A DNA stretch of 64,000 nucleotides from Bradyrhizobium erythrophlei (GTDB taxonomy: Bacteria; Pseudomonadota; Alphaproteobacteria; Rhizobiales; Xanthobacteraceae). Positions 1 through 8,871 of the stretch are shown one piece after another. Positions within the stretch are counted from its first letter, which is position 1, and each line of letters starts with the position of its first letter. The translations under genes and the position numbers were made by a program. The DNA is taken from positions 1,302,001 through 1,366,000 of the forward strand of contig NZ_LT670818.1 of the NCBI RefSeq assembly GCF_900129505.1, in the 5' to 3' direction. The notes beneath the pieces were generated by a model. The model saw only the letters and a list, made by a program, of their open reading frames with translations. It was not told the origin of the DNA and did no database searches.

Positions 1-1672
1 CTTCCTTGTCCGGGCGGCGGACGCTGGCGGCGAAGGATTCGGCGACCCGGTTGGAGATTTCAAACTCGGTGGTGGTGTCCATGATGCGGATCGCGCCGAT
101 GTCATTCTTCTCGATGCCGCCACGCCGGCAGATCATCGGCAACAGCCAGCGGGCTTCCGCGTTCTTCCGGCGGCCGATGGCGGCGCGAAACCAGACGCTG
201 CCCTCCGCCATGCCGTGGCGTGATTTGCCCGGCTTCGATCGCTGCGCCGCGGCGCGATCCTCAGCCCGCGGCGATCGATCGTCCTTGCCCCGGCCGCGAT
301 CGTCGCGGAAGCGGCCCGCGCCCTGGCCGGGATCGAGAATATCCTCGGGCGAAGGCAGCCGCGTGCGATAGAGCCGCGCCAGCGCCGCGGCGATATCCTC
401 GGGCGACCGCTCGGCGAGCAACGCCCGCGCCAGGATCAGATCGTCGGGGGTGGTCTCCTCGGTGAACAGGGCGTCGTGCAGCATGCGATCCTGATCGAGC
501 TTCTTGATTTCATCCGCCGTGGGCGCGGTGCCCCAGATGACATCGATGCCCGCCAGATTCAGCAGCAACTCCGCGCGCCGCTTCCGCGCCGGCGGCACCA
601 GCAGGACGCTGACGCCCTTGCGGCCCGCACGCCCCGTGCGACCGGAGCGATGCTGCATCACCTCCGCGTCATTCGGCAGGTCGGCGTGAATGACGAGGTC
701 GAGGTTCGGCAGGTCGATGCCGCGCGCCGCCACGTCGGTGGCTACGCAGACGCGGGCCCGTCCATCCCGCAACGATTGCAGCGCCTGGGTTCGCTCGTTC
801 TGGGTCAATTCGCCTGATAGCGCGACCACGGAAAACCCGCGTTCCAGCAGCGTCGCCTGCAGATGACGGACCGCATCCCGCGTGTTGCAGAACACCAGCG
901 TGCTCGGCGATTCGAAAAAGCGCAGCACGTTGACGACCGCATGCTCGACATCGCCGGCGGCGATCCTTATGCCGCGATATTCGATATCGGCATGACCGCC
1001 TTCGTCGCCCGCGACCTCGACGCGAAACGCTTCGCGCTGATACTGCCTGGCCAGCGCGACGATGCCGCGCGGCAAGGTCGCCGAGAACAACAGGGTGCGG
1101 CGGGTGGCGGGCGTGGTCTTGAGGATGAATTCCATGTCCTCGCGAAAGCCGAGATCGAGCATCTCATCGGCTTCGTCGAGCACGACGGCCTTCAATTGCG
1201 TTACATCGAGACGATTGCGGCGCAAATGATCGCACAACCGGCCGGGCGTGCCGACCACGATGTGGGCGCCCGCGGCCAGTTCGCGCTGTTCGCGGCGCGG
1301 ATCCATGCCGCCGACGCAGGAGACGACGCGCGCGTCCGCGTATTGATAGAGCCATGCGAGTTCGCGCTGGACCTGCAAGGCGAGCTCGCGCGTCGGCGCA
1401 ACGATCAGGGCCAGCGGTGCCGCGGCCCGCTCGAACCGCTCGGCGTGGCCGAGGAGATCCTCGGCGATGGCGAGCCCATAGGCGACGGTCTTGCCCGAGC
1501 CGGTTTGCGCCGAAACAAGCAGGTCGCGGCCTTTGGCCTTGTCCGCAAGCACGGCGGTCTGGACGGCGGTCAGCTGATCGTAATTGCGCTCGGCCAGGGC
1601 TTTGGCGAGCGATGGACTAGTGGTCGAAAATGTCACGGGATTGAAAGCCTTGGTTGGTCTACGCCAGGACAT
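1..1672 (-). CDS. DEAD-box ATP-dependent RNA helicase, C-terminal end cut by window
   Basis: Superfamily 2 RNA helicase that remodels RNA or ribosome-assembly intermediates with ATP. Read on the minus strand from ATG at 1672 (MSWRRPTKAF) the frame stays open to the window edge. Motifs in order: a Q-motif region (YDQLTAVQ), Walker A AQTGSGKT, PTRELA, TPGRL, the name-giving box as VLDEADEMLD, SAT, and the motif VI stretch HRSGRTGRAG. After a charged Arg/Asp-rich linker comes a segment WFRAAIGRRKNAEARWLL resembling the DbpA-type RNA-binding domain, so the protein belongs to the DbpA/CsdA-like group. The true C-terminus lies beyond position 1. No close gene neighbour on the 5' side; the next gene on the same strand begins upstream at 3180. 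The family is certain; the specific RNA substrate is not. Confidence 0.93.
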   Translation of the reverse strand, partial: MSWRRPTKAFNPVTFSTTSPSLAKALAERNYDQLTAVQTAVLADKAKGRDLLVSAQTGSGKTVAYGLAIAEDLLGHAERFERAAAPLALIVAPTRELALQVQRELAWLYQYADARVVSCVGGMDPRREQRELAAGAHIVVGTPGRLCDHLRRNRLDVTQLKAVVLDEADEMLDLGFREDMEFILKTTPATRRTLLFSATLPRGIVALARQYQREAFRVEVAGDEGGHADIEYRGIRIAAGDVEHAVVNVLRFFESPSTLVFCNTRDAVRHLQATLLERGFSVVALSGELTQNERTQALQSLRDGRARVCVATDVAARGIDLPNLDLVIHADLPNDAEVMQHRSGRTGRAGRKGVSVLLVPPARKRRAELLLNLAGIDVIWGTAPTADEIKKLDQDRMLHDALFTEETTPDDLILARALLAERSPEDIAAALARLYRTRLPSPEDILDPGQGAGRFRDDRGRGKDDRSPRAEDRAAAQRSKPGKSRHGMAEGSVWFRAAIGRRKNAEARWLLPMICRRGGIEKNDIGAIRIMDTTTEFEISNRVAESFAASVRRPDKE

Positions 1673-1923
1673 CGAACGGAGCCTCGAACCCAATGGATCG
1701 AAGCTTCCGTGCCTGGCAGAAGCACGGCCGCGAAGCTGCGGATTTGATTGAATTGGGGTTCCTTTAGGCCAAAAGCGGCCGAAGCGCCATGGCCATGGTT
1801 GCATGCAAGACCGGCGGCATTGGCGCAACCGCCAATATTAACGGCGAATTACGGCGGGTTTCGGCACCGGGCGGCGCCAGAAGCTGTTATCGGGCGCGCA
1901 CGTTGCGCCACCCGCTAACGATG

Positions 1924-3180
1924 TCAGGCCCACTCGCCCTTGCGGAACACCGGCACCCGGCGGTCGTCGGCATGGATGCCGTCGATGTCGAGTCTGTCCG
2001 AGCCGATCATCCAGTCGATATGGATCAGGCTCTTGTTGCCGCCCTGGGCTGCGATCTGCTCGGGTGTCAGTCTGCCGCCATCGACAAAGCATTTCGAATA
2101 GCACTGGCCGAGCGCGATGTGGCAGGCGGCGTTCTCGTCGAACAAGGTGTTGAAGAACAACAGCCCGCTTTTCGAGATCGGCGAGGAATGCGGCACCAGC
2201 GCCACTTCACCGAGCCGGCGCGCGCCCTCGTCGGTATCCAGCACCTTGTTCAGCACTTCCTCGCCGCGCGAGGCTTTTGCCTCCACGATGCGGCCTTCCT
2301 CGAACTTGACCGCGATGTTGTCGATCAGCGAGCCCTGATAGGACAGCGGCTTGGAACTGACGACGTGGCCGTCGACCCGCCGGCAATGCGGCGTCGTGAA
2401 CACTTCCTCGGTCGGGATATTGGCGTTGCAGATAATGCCGTTTTTGGCGGTCGAAGCGCCGCCTTCCCATTCATGGCCGTCGGCAAGCCCGATCGTGAGA
2501 TCGGTGCCCGGTCCGGTATAATGCAGCGCGCTGAAGCGCTGGCCGTTCAGCCATTCGGTCCGCTCGCGCAGCACGGCGTTGTGCTTGGTCCAGGCCGCGA
2601 CGGCATTGTCAATGTCGACGCGCGAGGCCGCGAAAATCGCGTCCGCAAGCTTTGCCACCGCGACATCCTCTTCGTCATCAGGGAAAACCTGCTTCGCCCA
2701 GGACGCGCTGGGATAGGCGATGATGTTCCAGTTGACGTCGAAATTGACGATCTTCTCCAGCGCCGGCTGATAGGCGACCGAATTGGCCTTGCTGGCGCGC
2801 GCCACCTTGCCGGGATCCTCGCCAGACAACAGCATCGGATTGTCGCCGACGATGGCGAGCCGCGCGGTGTTGGCGGCAAACGCCTTCGACATGCCCTCAT
2901 AGAGCCAGCCGGCGGCACGATCGAAACTGTTGTCGTGGCCGAACCGGTAGCGCGACAGCGTCACGTCCTCGTCGGAGAAGAAGGGCGTCACCAGACCAGC
3001 GCCGGCCTTGTAGGCATGCTCGGCGATCCGGCGCACCAGCGGCAGCGCCACCGCGGGCGCGGTCAAAAGCAGATCCTGCCCTGGTTGCAGATTCAGCCCG
3101 ACCTTGATCGCCACCTCGGCCAGACGGTCGAGTTTTACCGGATCGATCGATGCGGAGATGTTGCGGTCATGAACGGTCAT
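1924..3180 (-). CDS. M29-family metallo-aminopeptidase
   Basis: Cytoplasmic leucyl-type aminopeptidase of the thermophilic M29 family (AmpS/AmpT/PepS), which removes N-terminal residues from peptides using two metal ions. The 418-residue length is typical. Family signatures visible are the block TDLTIGLADGHEWEGG, the metal-binding region around PTEEVFTTPHCRRVDG, the stretch GEVALVPHSSPISKSG, and the C-terminal SLIHIDWMIGS. ATG at 3180 (MTVHDRNISAS) fits the family N-terminus; the frame stays open a further 38 codons upstream, but that extension (Arg- and Pro-rich) does not look like protein. No signal peptide. It stands alone between the helicase and a repeat-bearing spacer. Confidence 0.93.
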   Translation of the reverse strand: MTVHDRNISASIDPVKLDRLAEVAIKVGLNLQPGQDLLLTAPAVALPLVRRIAEHAYKAGAGLVTPFFSDEDVTLSRYRFGHDNSFDRAAGWLYEGMSKAFAANTARLAIVGDNPMLLSGEDPGKVARASKANSVAYQPALEKIVNFDVNWNIIAYPSASWAKQVFPDDEEDVAVAKLADAIFAASRVDIDNAVAAWTKHNAVLRERTEWLNGQRFSALHYTGPGTDLTIGLADGHEWEGGASTAKNGIICNANIPTEEVFTTPHCRRVDGHVVSSKPLSYQGSLIDNIAVKFEEGRIVEAKASRGEEVLNKVLDTDEGARRLGEVALVPHSSPISKSGLLFFNTLFDENAACHIALGQCYSKCFVDGGRLTPEQIAAQGGNKSLIHIDWMIGSDRLDIDGIHADDRRVPVFRKGEWA

Positions 3181-3360
3181 GGGGCAGCCTGTTGTTCGTG
3201 GACAGACGACTAATAAATGCTTGTGATTGGACAGTTCAAGGCCGCCATTCATTTGTCGCGGGAACAATCGCGCGATAGCGCCATTCCTTCTCAACGTCCT
3301 CCAGCCTTGGCCCGCGGCTCTGTCACATCATAGAATAGTCAAACCGATGCGCGTTTCTGC

Positions 3361-3540
3361 TCCCCTCCCCCCCCCCGCGAAAGCGGTGGGGAGGGGTCGG
3401 GGGTGGGGGGTGTTTCAGCGGACTCAGTGCCGGCACGAGAGCGAGAATTCGAGGCGCCACCCCCCACCCCCGACCTCAAGAGCGAGCTTCGCTCGCCTCG
3501 GACCCCACCACGCGCGATGCGCGTGGTGGGAGGGGAGTTA
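3361..3540. repeat. G/C-run palindromic intergenic element
   Basis: Spacer between the aminopeptidase start and a small gene. It carries long C and G tracts (3361-3410) that can pair with each other, then a perfect 12-bp inverted repeat CCCACCACGCGC / GCGCGTGGTGGG at 3504-3515 and 3519-3530 around a GAT loop. A hairpin with the same GAT loop and a similar purine-rich arm occurs at 39261-39289, so this is probably a dispersed palindromic repeat family. No gene was seen between 3181 and 3558. Confidence 0.6.
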
Positions 3541-3558
3541 ACTGAGCCGGGCCCCAAC

Positions 3559-3678
3559 TCACGGGTTCGGCGACGAGCGATCGGCCTTCTCCCATTCACT
3601 GACAAAGGTATCGATCTCCGCGGCGATGAATTTCTGCAGGGCGCTGCGCGGTTTGTCGCGGTTAGCGGTGAAGAGCAT
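3559..3678 (-). CDS. Small hypothetical protein, 39 residues
   Basis: A short frame, MLFTANRDKPRSALQKFI continuing to a Trp- and Glu-containing tail (EWEKADRSSPNP). A GAGGA ribosome-binding-like sequence lies 9 bases before ATG 3678, and the composition is charged and amphipathic like a real protein. It sits 61 bp downstream of the lyase gene on the same strand, so it could be co-transcribed. No family recognised. The alternative is a chance frame, but the composition differs clearly from the Arg/Pro/Ser-rich shadow frames nearby. Confidence 0.5.
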   Translation of the reverse strand: MLFTANRDKPRSALQKFIAAEIDTFVSEWEKADRSSPNP

Positions 3679-3739
3679 TTTTTCATTTCCTCGTCGTTCC
3701 GGAAGCGCGCGTCTTTCGGTACATCGGCTGGCCGAAACC

Positions 3740-5101
3740 TCAACGAGGACAGGACGCCAGCACCCGATCCACCATTTCCGGCGCCAGACCGAGATAGTTC
3801 CCGGGCGAGGTGAGCCGCTCGATGGTGGCGCGGTCGATTCGCGAGGTGACCCGCGGGTCCGCCGACAGCGCGCCCGCCAGCGTTATGTTCTTCTCGTTGG
3901 CGAGCCGGCAGGCATCGTAGACCAAATCGTGCGCTTCCTGCCGGCCGATCTGCGGCGCCAGCCCCATCATGACGGCCTCGGCGACGATCAGGCCGCGGCT
4001 GATGCCGAGATTTTTCGCCATCTGCCTGTCATCCACGACAAGACCTTCAAGCGCGAATTTCGCCTGATGCAGCGCGCCGGCGGTGAGCACGAAACTTTCG
4101 GGGATCGCCATCCACTCGGCATGCCAGGGGCCGGTGGCGCGCTCGAAATCCTGCACCATCGCGTCCAGCATCAGGCCGGCATGCTGGCGCACCGCCTTCG
4201 AGGCCGCCAGCATCAATTCGGAGGAAATCGGATTGCGCTTCTGCGGCATGGTCGAGGACGCGCCGCGTCCTTTTACAAAGGGCTCGTAGAGTTCGGCGAA
4301 TTCGGTCGAGGCCATGATCATGATATCGAGCGCGATCTTGCCGAGCGATGCCGTCACCAGCGCGAGGAAATTCACGGCCTCCGCAAGCCCGTCGCGGGCG
4401 ACGTGCCAGGTGGAGACGGGAATGCCGAGGCCGAGTTCATCGCACAGCGCCTTCTGGACCTCAAACCCCTTGTCGCCCAGCGACGCCAGCGTGCCGGCGG
4501 CGCCGGCGAACTGGCCGACCAGCACGCGCGGCTTGAGCTGCTCGAGGCGCTCGGCGTGGCGATCGAACATCGCAAGGTAAATCGCGGTCTTATAGCCGAA
4601 GGTCACCGGCAGCGCCTGCTGCAGATGGGTGCGGCCCGCCATCGGCGTATCGCGGTAGCGCCGCGAGAGGTCCGCAAGGATCCGCCGCAAATCGGCGATA
4701 TCGGTTTCGATGATCTTCAGCCCCGCGCGCAGCTGCAGGACCACCGCGGTATCCATGATGTCCTGGGTGGTCGCGCCCCAATGCACATAGCGGCCGGCTT
4801 CGCCGCACTGTTTTGTCATTTGATGGACCAGCGGCAGGATCGGGTAGCCGACGATATCGGTCTCGTGGCGGAGCAGATCGAAATCGAGCGCCGAAACGTC
4901 GGTACGCTCGGCGATTTCCGCCGCGGCTTCCGCCGGGATCACGCCGCAGCGCGCCTCGGCCCTCGCCAGCGCGATCTCGACCTCGGCATAGCCTGAGATC
5001 AGGCTGAAGTCCGAAAACACCTCGCGCATGGCAGGTGTGCCGAAGGCGTCGCGGAACAGGATGGAATCGAGCACGGTGGTGGAAGTGGGGAAAGCGGGCA
5101 C
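3740..5101 (-). CDS. Fumarase/aspartase-superfamily lyase (PcaB / adenylosuccinate-lyase-like)
   Basis: Enzyme of the superfamily that makes or breaks a C-N, C-O or lactone bond beta to a carboxylate through a flexible Ser-loop. The signature GASSTMPQKRNP is present (about residue 280), as are the conserved HWGATTQD region (about 115) and AGRTHLQQALPVTFG (about 160). The 453-residue length and the C-terminal helical region (YLGLAPEMVDRVL) resemble 3-carboxy-cis,cis-muconate cycloisomerase-like proteins more than canonical PurB. None of the other protocatechuate genes (pcaCDHG) is nearby, so the substrate is unknown. GTG start at 5101 has GAGGA seven bases upstream. Confidence 0.85.
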   Translation of the reverse strand: MPAFPTSTTVLDSILFRDAFGTPAMREVFSDFSLISGYAEVEIALARAEARCGVIPAEAAAEIAERTDVSALDFDLLRHETDIVGYPILPLVHQMTKQCGEAGRYVHWGATTQDIMDTAVVLQLRAGLKIIETDIADLRRILADLSRRYRDTPMAGRTHLQQALPVTFGYKTAIYLAMFDRHAERLEQLKPRVLVGQFAGAAGTLASLGDKGFEVQKALCDELGLGIPVSTWHVARDGLAEAVNFLALVTASLGKIALDIMIMASTEFAELYEPFVKGRGASSTMPQKRNPISSELMLAASKAVRQHAGLMLDAMVQDFERATGPWHAEWMAIPESFVLTAGALHQAKFALEGLVVDDRQMAKNLGISRGLIVAEAVMMGLAPQIGRQEAHDLVYDACRLANEKNITLAGALSADPRVTSRIDRATIERLTSPGNYLGLAPEMVDRVLASCPR

Positions 5102-5279
5102 GGAGTTTCCTCGAAAGCATAATTTCTTTTATCTCGGCTAGGCTCGCACGTTGCGCCCACCCATTCAACTCAAGGCGAATACGCGCGTTTGAATCCAGTT
5201 CCATTCGAGACAAATGAAACATGCGTTCGCATTCTCGCGACGCCATGCGCCCGGGTTATGCAAGAGCCTTGTCCCTCCG

Positions 5280-5691
5280 AGAACAGAGGGCGCAGGGAAT
5301 GCCGGGCGCCCGATGCGCCCGATAGCCGCGTGTGCAACGGTAGTGGTAGAATGCACACGCGTTAGTCAGGTCGCACCGGAAGCGTCCGGCATTCCCCGCG
5401 CAATGGTTTTACGGCTTATAACGCGCTCTCCCCGGTGACCGGGCTTTCTTGCCACCGTCGCCCGCGAAAATTGCTTCCCGCGAACTTGACGCCAGCGTCG
5501 GGGCGTCAGGACCACACGCCTTCGCCGTCCGCCAGCCGCATCGCCCGTCAAGCGCGCACCCAGCGTCCACCGCATCCCGCTCCGCGTTTCGTGACGTTGC
5601 GCAACGCCCCTCTGAGGAGCGGGACGGCTTTCGGATATAAGGTGATTTGCTTCTTCGGAAAATCCGAATATTTTTCAAAAGGGGCTAGACA
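5280..5691. repeat. Dispersed ~410-bp repeat, copy 1 of 2
   Basis: Intergenic sequence almost repeated at 35840-36260. Both copies start at AACAGAGGGCGCAGGGAATG, contain the stretch GTGTGCAACGGTAGTGGTAG followed by CGCACACGCGTTAGTCAGG or a near match, share ACGGCTTATA/G, and end with TTCGGAAAATC and an AAAAGGGGCT block. The arms GGAATGCCGGG and CCCGGCATTCC-like sequences can pair, so the unit can fold. No coding frame is shared by the copies. The 5102-5279 stretch before it holds no recognisable gene. Confidence 0.75.
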
Positions 5692-5818
5692 GAGGGGTCG
5701 TAAAATTGCCCAGGTGATTTGCCCGTCGGGTCGTTTTCCGCAGGCGTTGGTGAGGCAGGGAAGGTGCCTTGCCGCTTGGCGTTGCATTTGCAGTTCTCGC
5801 GATCTGCGCTTCCTGCAC

Positions 5819-5908
5819 AGACCGGATCAACCGCACCGGTCTGATGATGTCTGTTGATGGGGGGTAAACCGGAACTGGCTGGCAGGGATTTAAAACGGCG
5901 CCTTTGAC
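5819..5908. repeat. 90-bp dispersed repeat, uninterrupted copy
   Basis: Begins with the inverted pair AGACCGG / CCGGTCT (5819-5825 and 5836-5842), continues GATGTCTGTTGATGG and ends with TTTAAAACGGCGCCTTTGAC. A second copy at 13720-13791 is split by an IS630-type element after TTTA and resumes at 14963-14980. This copy therefore shows the probable pre-insertion sequence. Just after it, GCGGGCA TGGG TGCCCGC (5914-5931) forms a small hairpin. Confidence 0.7.
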
Positions 5909-6085
5909 CCACAGCGGGCATGGGTGCCCGCGGATATTTTACTCGTCCGCCGAAAATGCATAGCCGCGAAATGAAGGTGCTTTACGGTATCCTTATAACG
6001 CGTGCAGTGCACCGTCAAAAACGGCCGTTATAGGAGGACGTCGTGATTAAAATTGCGAGTTTCCTATCATCAACAAGCATTCTAA

Positions 6086-6217
6086 ATGTCCACCGGCTAT
6101 CCGGGCTATGATTCCGTCATCGGCCCCGAGAGTGCGACGATCGGAACTATTCTCCGCGATAACGGAAATGACGAACAAAAGCTCATTCGACACGCACTCG
6201 AAAGAGCGCGAGACTAG
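6086..6217 (+). pseudogene. Arylsulfatase fragment
   Basis: The frame STGYPGYDSVIGPESATIG followed by TILRDNG matches an internal stretch of arylsulfatases (alkaline-phosphatase superfamily; normal form roughly ATGYPGYDSVIGP..ATIGRILKDNGYATSWFGK), and is then replaced by unrelated residues ending at TAG 6215-6217. Only about 28 residues of a roughly 550-residue enzyme remain, with neither the sulfatase CxPSR site nor the C-terminal half. A GTG frame at 6043-6111 with an AGGAGG site in front overlaps it in another phase but looks meaningless. The scrap marks DNA loss just upstream of the peroxidase cluster. Confidence 0.55.
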
Positions 6218-6385
6218 GCAGGGCGATCGCGGACTACATTTACGGGCGTCGGGCGGCGCCCGCAAAACCAACAGGCTTTTGTTTCCTGATCAACCGTGGC
6301 TAACCAGCGAGTTGCCAGCGCTCTGTAGCGCTGCGCTTGACGCCTTCTCTGGGCGTTCCGCCGCTGAGGCGAAGGAGAAGATGCA

Positions 6386-7237
6386 ATGAGCCAGAACCAC
6401 TTTACCGTCAGCTTTCCCGTAAAATCACCCGCAGATGCAAAGATAATAGCGGAGAAGCTACCGCCTTTGATGCCGGAGCTGTTCCGGGCCAACGATGCGA
6501 TCGGCACCATCCACTACTCACGCTTCGCTGTGCTGAGCGAAAAGACGCTGCTGTTTCTTGGCGACTTCGACGGAGAATTCGCTCTCCTCATGACCGATCT
6601 CGCCAAGCTTGCAGGACCGATCTTCGATGCGATCTTCCAGTATGTGGACAATGCGCCGCCGATTCCGGTCGCCAACAATGTGGATGAGTTTGTTGAATGG
6701 ATGGCCTCGCGGCTTGTCGATGCTGTGAATCTCTACACCGCTTACCCCGGCGTAACCGCCAGGGAGATCAGGGCGCTGGCGTCCGCCGCGGATGTCGTCG
6801 GAGGCAGCGAGCTAAACCCGTTCCTGGTAGTTTTGCCCATCAAATCCAAGATCGCCTTCATCGAGGTGAAAATGATCCTGCGCATCCGCGGAAGCGGGAC
6901 CACAAAGGACCTCGATAAAGTCGGCACGCCTCACTTCGCACAATTCGTTCCACTCGAGGACAATCAGCTTGGTTTCTTTACGGTCTATGATGGCTCGTTC
7001 GACAAGTACATGGCCGACTTCACAAGGAATATCGGACCAATCTTCGATCTGATATTCAAGTTCACAAAGGACCCGCCGCCTTCGCCATGCCGAAAACATC
7101 TGCAGGAATTCATTGACTTCGCAGCCGGCGCAAACCGCGCCCCGATCGGGTTCTACCAGGCCTATCCGGGACTATCTGTTCAGGATATCCATGCCCTGAT
7201 CGCCGACAGCAAGTCGCCATCTGCCGTAGCTAGGTAA
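6386..7237 (+). CDS. Duplicated-domain protein of unknown function, first gene of peroxidase cluster
   Basis: A 283-residue cytoplasmic-looking protein made of two tandem copies of one domain. Copy 1 (residues about 5-130) holds HYSRFAVLSEKTLLFLGDFDG, GPIFDAIFQY and YTAYPGVTAREIRAL; copy 2 (about 145-275) holds HFAQFVPLEDNQLGFFTVYDG, GPIFDLIFKF and YQAYPGLSVQDIHAL. The hydrophobic strand/DG pattern suggests a dimeric alpha+beta barrel, the fold DyP peroxidases and chlorite dismutases also use, but this is inference. GGAG lies well placed before ATG 6386. The DyP peroxidase follows after 86 bp and a catalase-fold gene after that, all on one strand. Its base composition looks more AT-rich than flanking genes, suggesting transfer. 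I do not recognise a named family. Confidence 0.8.
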   Translation: MSQNHFTVSFPVKSPADAKIIAEKLPPLMPELFRANDAIGTIHYSRFAVLSEKTLLFLGDFDGEFALLMTDLAKLAGPIFDAIFQYVDNAPPIPVANNVDEFVEWMASRLVDAVNLYTAYPGVTAREIRALASAADVVGGSELNPFLVVLPIKSKIAFIEVKMILRIRGSGTTKDLDKVGTPHFAQFVPLEDNQLGFFTVYDGSFDKYMADFTRNIGPIFDLIFKFTKDPPPSPCRKHLQEFIDFAAGANRAPIGFYQAYPGLSVQDIHALIADSKSPSAVAR

Positions 7238-7323
7238 ATTGGCCTGTCGACCTGGCGACTCCAGTGGATGCAATGAACCTTTAGAAGCCGTGATTAGCGC
7301 CGAACGCAAAGGAGACGAACGGC

Positions 7324-8838
7324 ATGCTGAGAGGTTTATTTGGGCGAGGCGCGGAGTTGGATGCGCATTCGAGCACGGGCACGCAGGCCGCGCTAAACCT
7401 CGCCGATATACAGGGCTTCATTCTCCGCGGGTACAGGATGCCGATGGTTCGGCATTTTTTGTTGACGGTCGATGTCCCCGAGGAGGCGCGCAAATTGCTG
7501 GGGCGGTTCGTCAGTGGCGACGAGGCTGATGCGCCGCAGATCACTACTGCCGAGGACTGGCATGTTGGCTTTGAGCCGGGACCCGCGGATGATCCTGCCC
7601 AAGTGCCGCGCCGTAAACCCGACTATTGCCTCAACGTTGGCATCACCTGGCCCGGGCTGGTTGCGCTAGAGGTCAAAGATCGCGTCCCAACCCTATCGTT
7701 CAAGTCTTTTGCCGCCTTCCTTGCCGGCGCCGCCAAGCGAGCAAAATTAGTGGGCGATACCGGCGTCAGCGACCCGCAACACTGGATCGGCGGATTCGGA
7801 GCCGGAAGCGACCATGTCCTGGTCACGCTGCATGCCTTAAGCCCAGAGGTGATGAATGCCCGTAGCGACCGGCTAACTGCACTTTTTGCCGAGGGTTGTG
7901 CCTTTCGGGAAACATGGCGCGCCGACGGGATGGCGTTGATGGAGATGCAAGACGGCAAACCGGTCCCAACCTTTACGGTTCATTTCGGCTACACGGACGG
8001 CATCAGTATGACCACTATTCGGGGTGGTCCTGAGCGATATCCTCCGGATCATCAGCAGCCTTGCGAACCATGGCTATTCGTGTTGCTGGACGAGGCCGAG
8101 AATTATTTGGTGCCGACACCTCGAGAGATAGGATTGAACGGCAGCTTCGCCGTCTTCAAGATGATCCGGACCGACGTCGTTGCGTTCGAAAATTTCCTGC
8201 AATCGAACAAGGACAAGATCGACCCTGAGTTGCTCGCCGCCAAGTTGTGTGGTCGTTGGCGCAACGGTGTCCCGCTCGCGTTGTCTCCAGATAGCGATAG
8301 CCCCACGGGAGGGCTCCTACCCGAACAGTTGAATAATTTCGAATACGTAAACGCGGATGGGTCGGGCGATCCCAGGGGTTTGCGATGCCCGGTTGGTGCG
8401 CACATGCGCCGCATAAATCCACGAGGCCAACCCGTCACCGGTCAAGGTCAACCCGGTGCCAGCAACAATACTCACAGACTGATCCGTCGTGGCATGCCCT
8501 ACGGGCCCGTTTATGATCCCACGCAACCTTATGACGGCATAGAACGCGGGCTACTGGGCTATTTCATTAATTCAAGTATCGAAAACCAATATGAGTTTGT
8601 GCTCGGACATTGGGTCAACGACAGCGAGTTCGCCGGGTCGGTTAGGCTGCATCCGAAGTCAAAGGATCCAATGATCGGGACGCAAGATCCATCCGAAAGT
8701 ATTTTCATAATTCCACAAGCCAATGGCGCGCCTCCGATAAAGATCACCGGGTTTTCTAGCTTTATTGCCACGCGAGCCGCCGCGTACTGCTTTCTGCCAA
8801 GCGTCACTGCGATCAGGTTCATCTCCAATTTGAGATAG
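7324..8838 (+). CDS. DyP-type heme peroxidase (class D-like)
   Basis: Dye-decolourising peroxidase: oxidises bulky phenols and dyes with hydrogen peroxide using heme. The 504-residue length fits the long C/D-type group. The catalytic GXXDG motif is seen as FGYTDGIS (residues 221-228, catalytic Asp225), and the heme-proximal histidine lies in RCPVGAHMRRINPR (His360), followed by the HRLIRRGMPYG segment near the heme. There is no signal peptide and no encapsulin cargo tail that I can recognise. It is preceded by the duplicated-domain gene and followed 33 bp later by a catalase-fold gene, so the three probably form one operon. Start ATG 7324 is preceded by AAAGGAGACG. Confidence 0.92.
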   Translation: MLRGLFGRGAELDAHSSTGTQAALNLADIQGFILRGYRMPMVRHFLLTVDVPEEARKLLGRFVSGDEADAPQITTAEDWHVGFEPGPADDPAQVPRRKPDYCLNVGITWPGLVALEVKDRVPTLSFKSFAAFLAGAAKRAKLVGDTGVSDPQHWIGGFGAGSDHVLVTLHALSPEVMNARSDRLTALFAEGCAFRETWRADGMALMEMQDGKPVPTFTVHFGYTDGISMTTIRGGPERYPPDHQQPCEPWLFVLLDEAENYLVPTPREIGLNGSFAVFKMIRTDVVAFENFLQSNKDKIDPELLAAKLCGRWRNGVPLALSPDSDSPTGGLLPEQLNNFEYVNADGSGDPRGLRCPVGAHMRRINPRGQPVTGQGQPGASNNTHRLIRRGMPYGPVYDPTQPYDGIERGLLGYFINSSIENQYEFVLGHWVNDSEFAGSVRLHPKSKDPMIGTQDPSESIFIIPQANGAPPIKITGFSSFIATRAAAYCFLPSVTAIRFISNLR

Positions 8839-8871
8839 GCCCATGAGGCGATTTCTCGGAGGGACCTTTCC

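Noticed and set aside
863..1747. Long open frame on the plus strand (294 codons)
   Set aside because: It is antisense to the helicase, which shows every family motif on the minus strand; high GC makes such mirror frames common here.
1789..3213. 474-codon open frame on plus
   Set aside because: Mirror of the M29 aminopeptidase; the composition (His/Arg/Asp-rich, no domain) is that of a shadow.
6108..6389. 93-codon frame linked by ATGA overlaps to 6043-6111 and 6386
   Set aside because: The overlaps are tempting, but the product is Ser/Arg-rich with no family features and it covers an arylsulfatase fragment in another phase.
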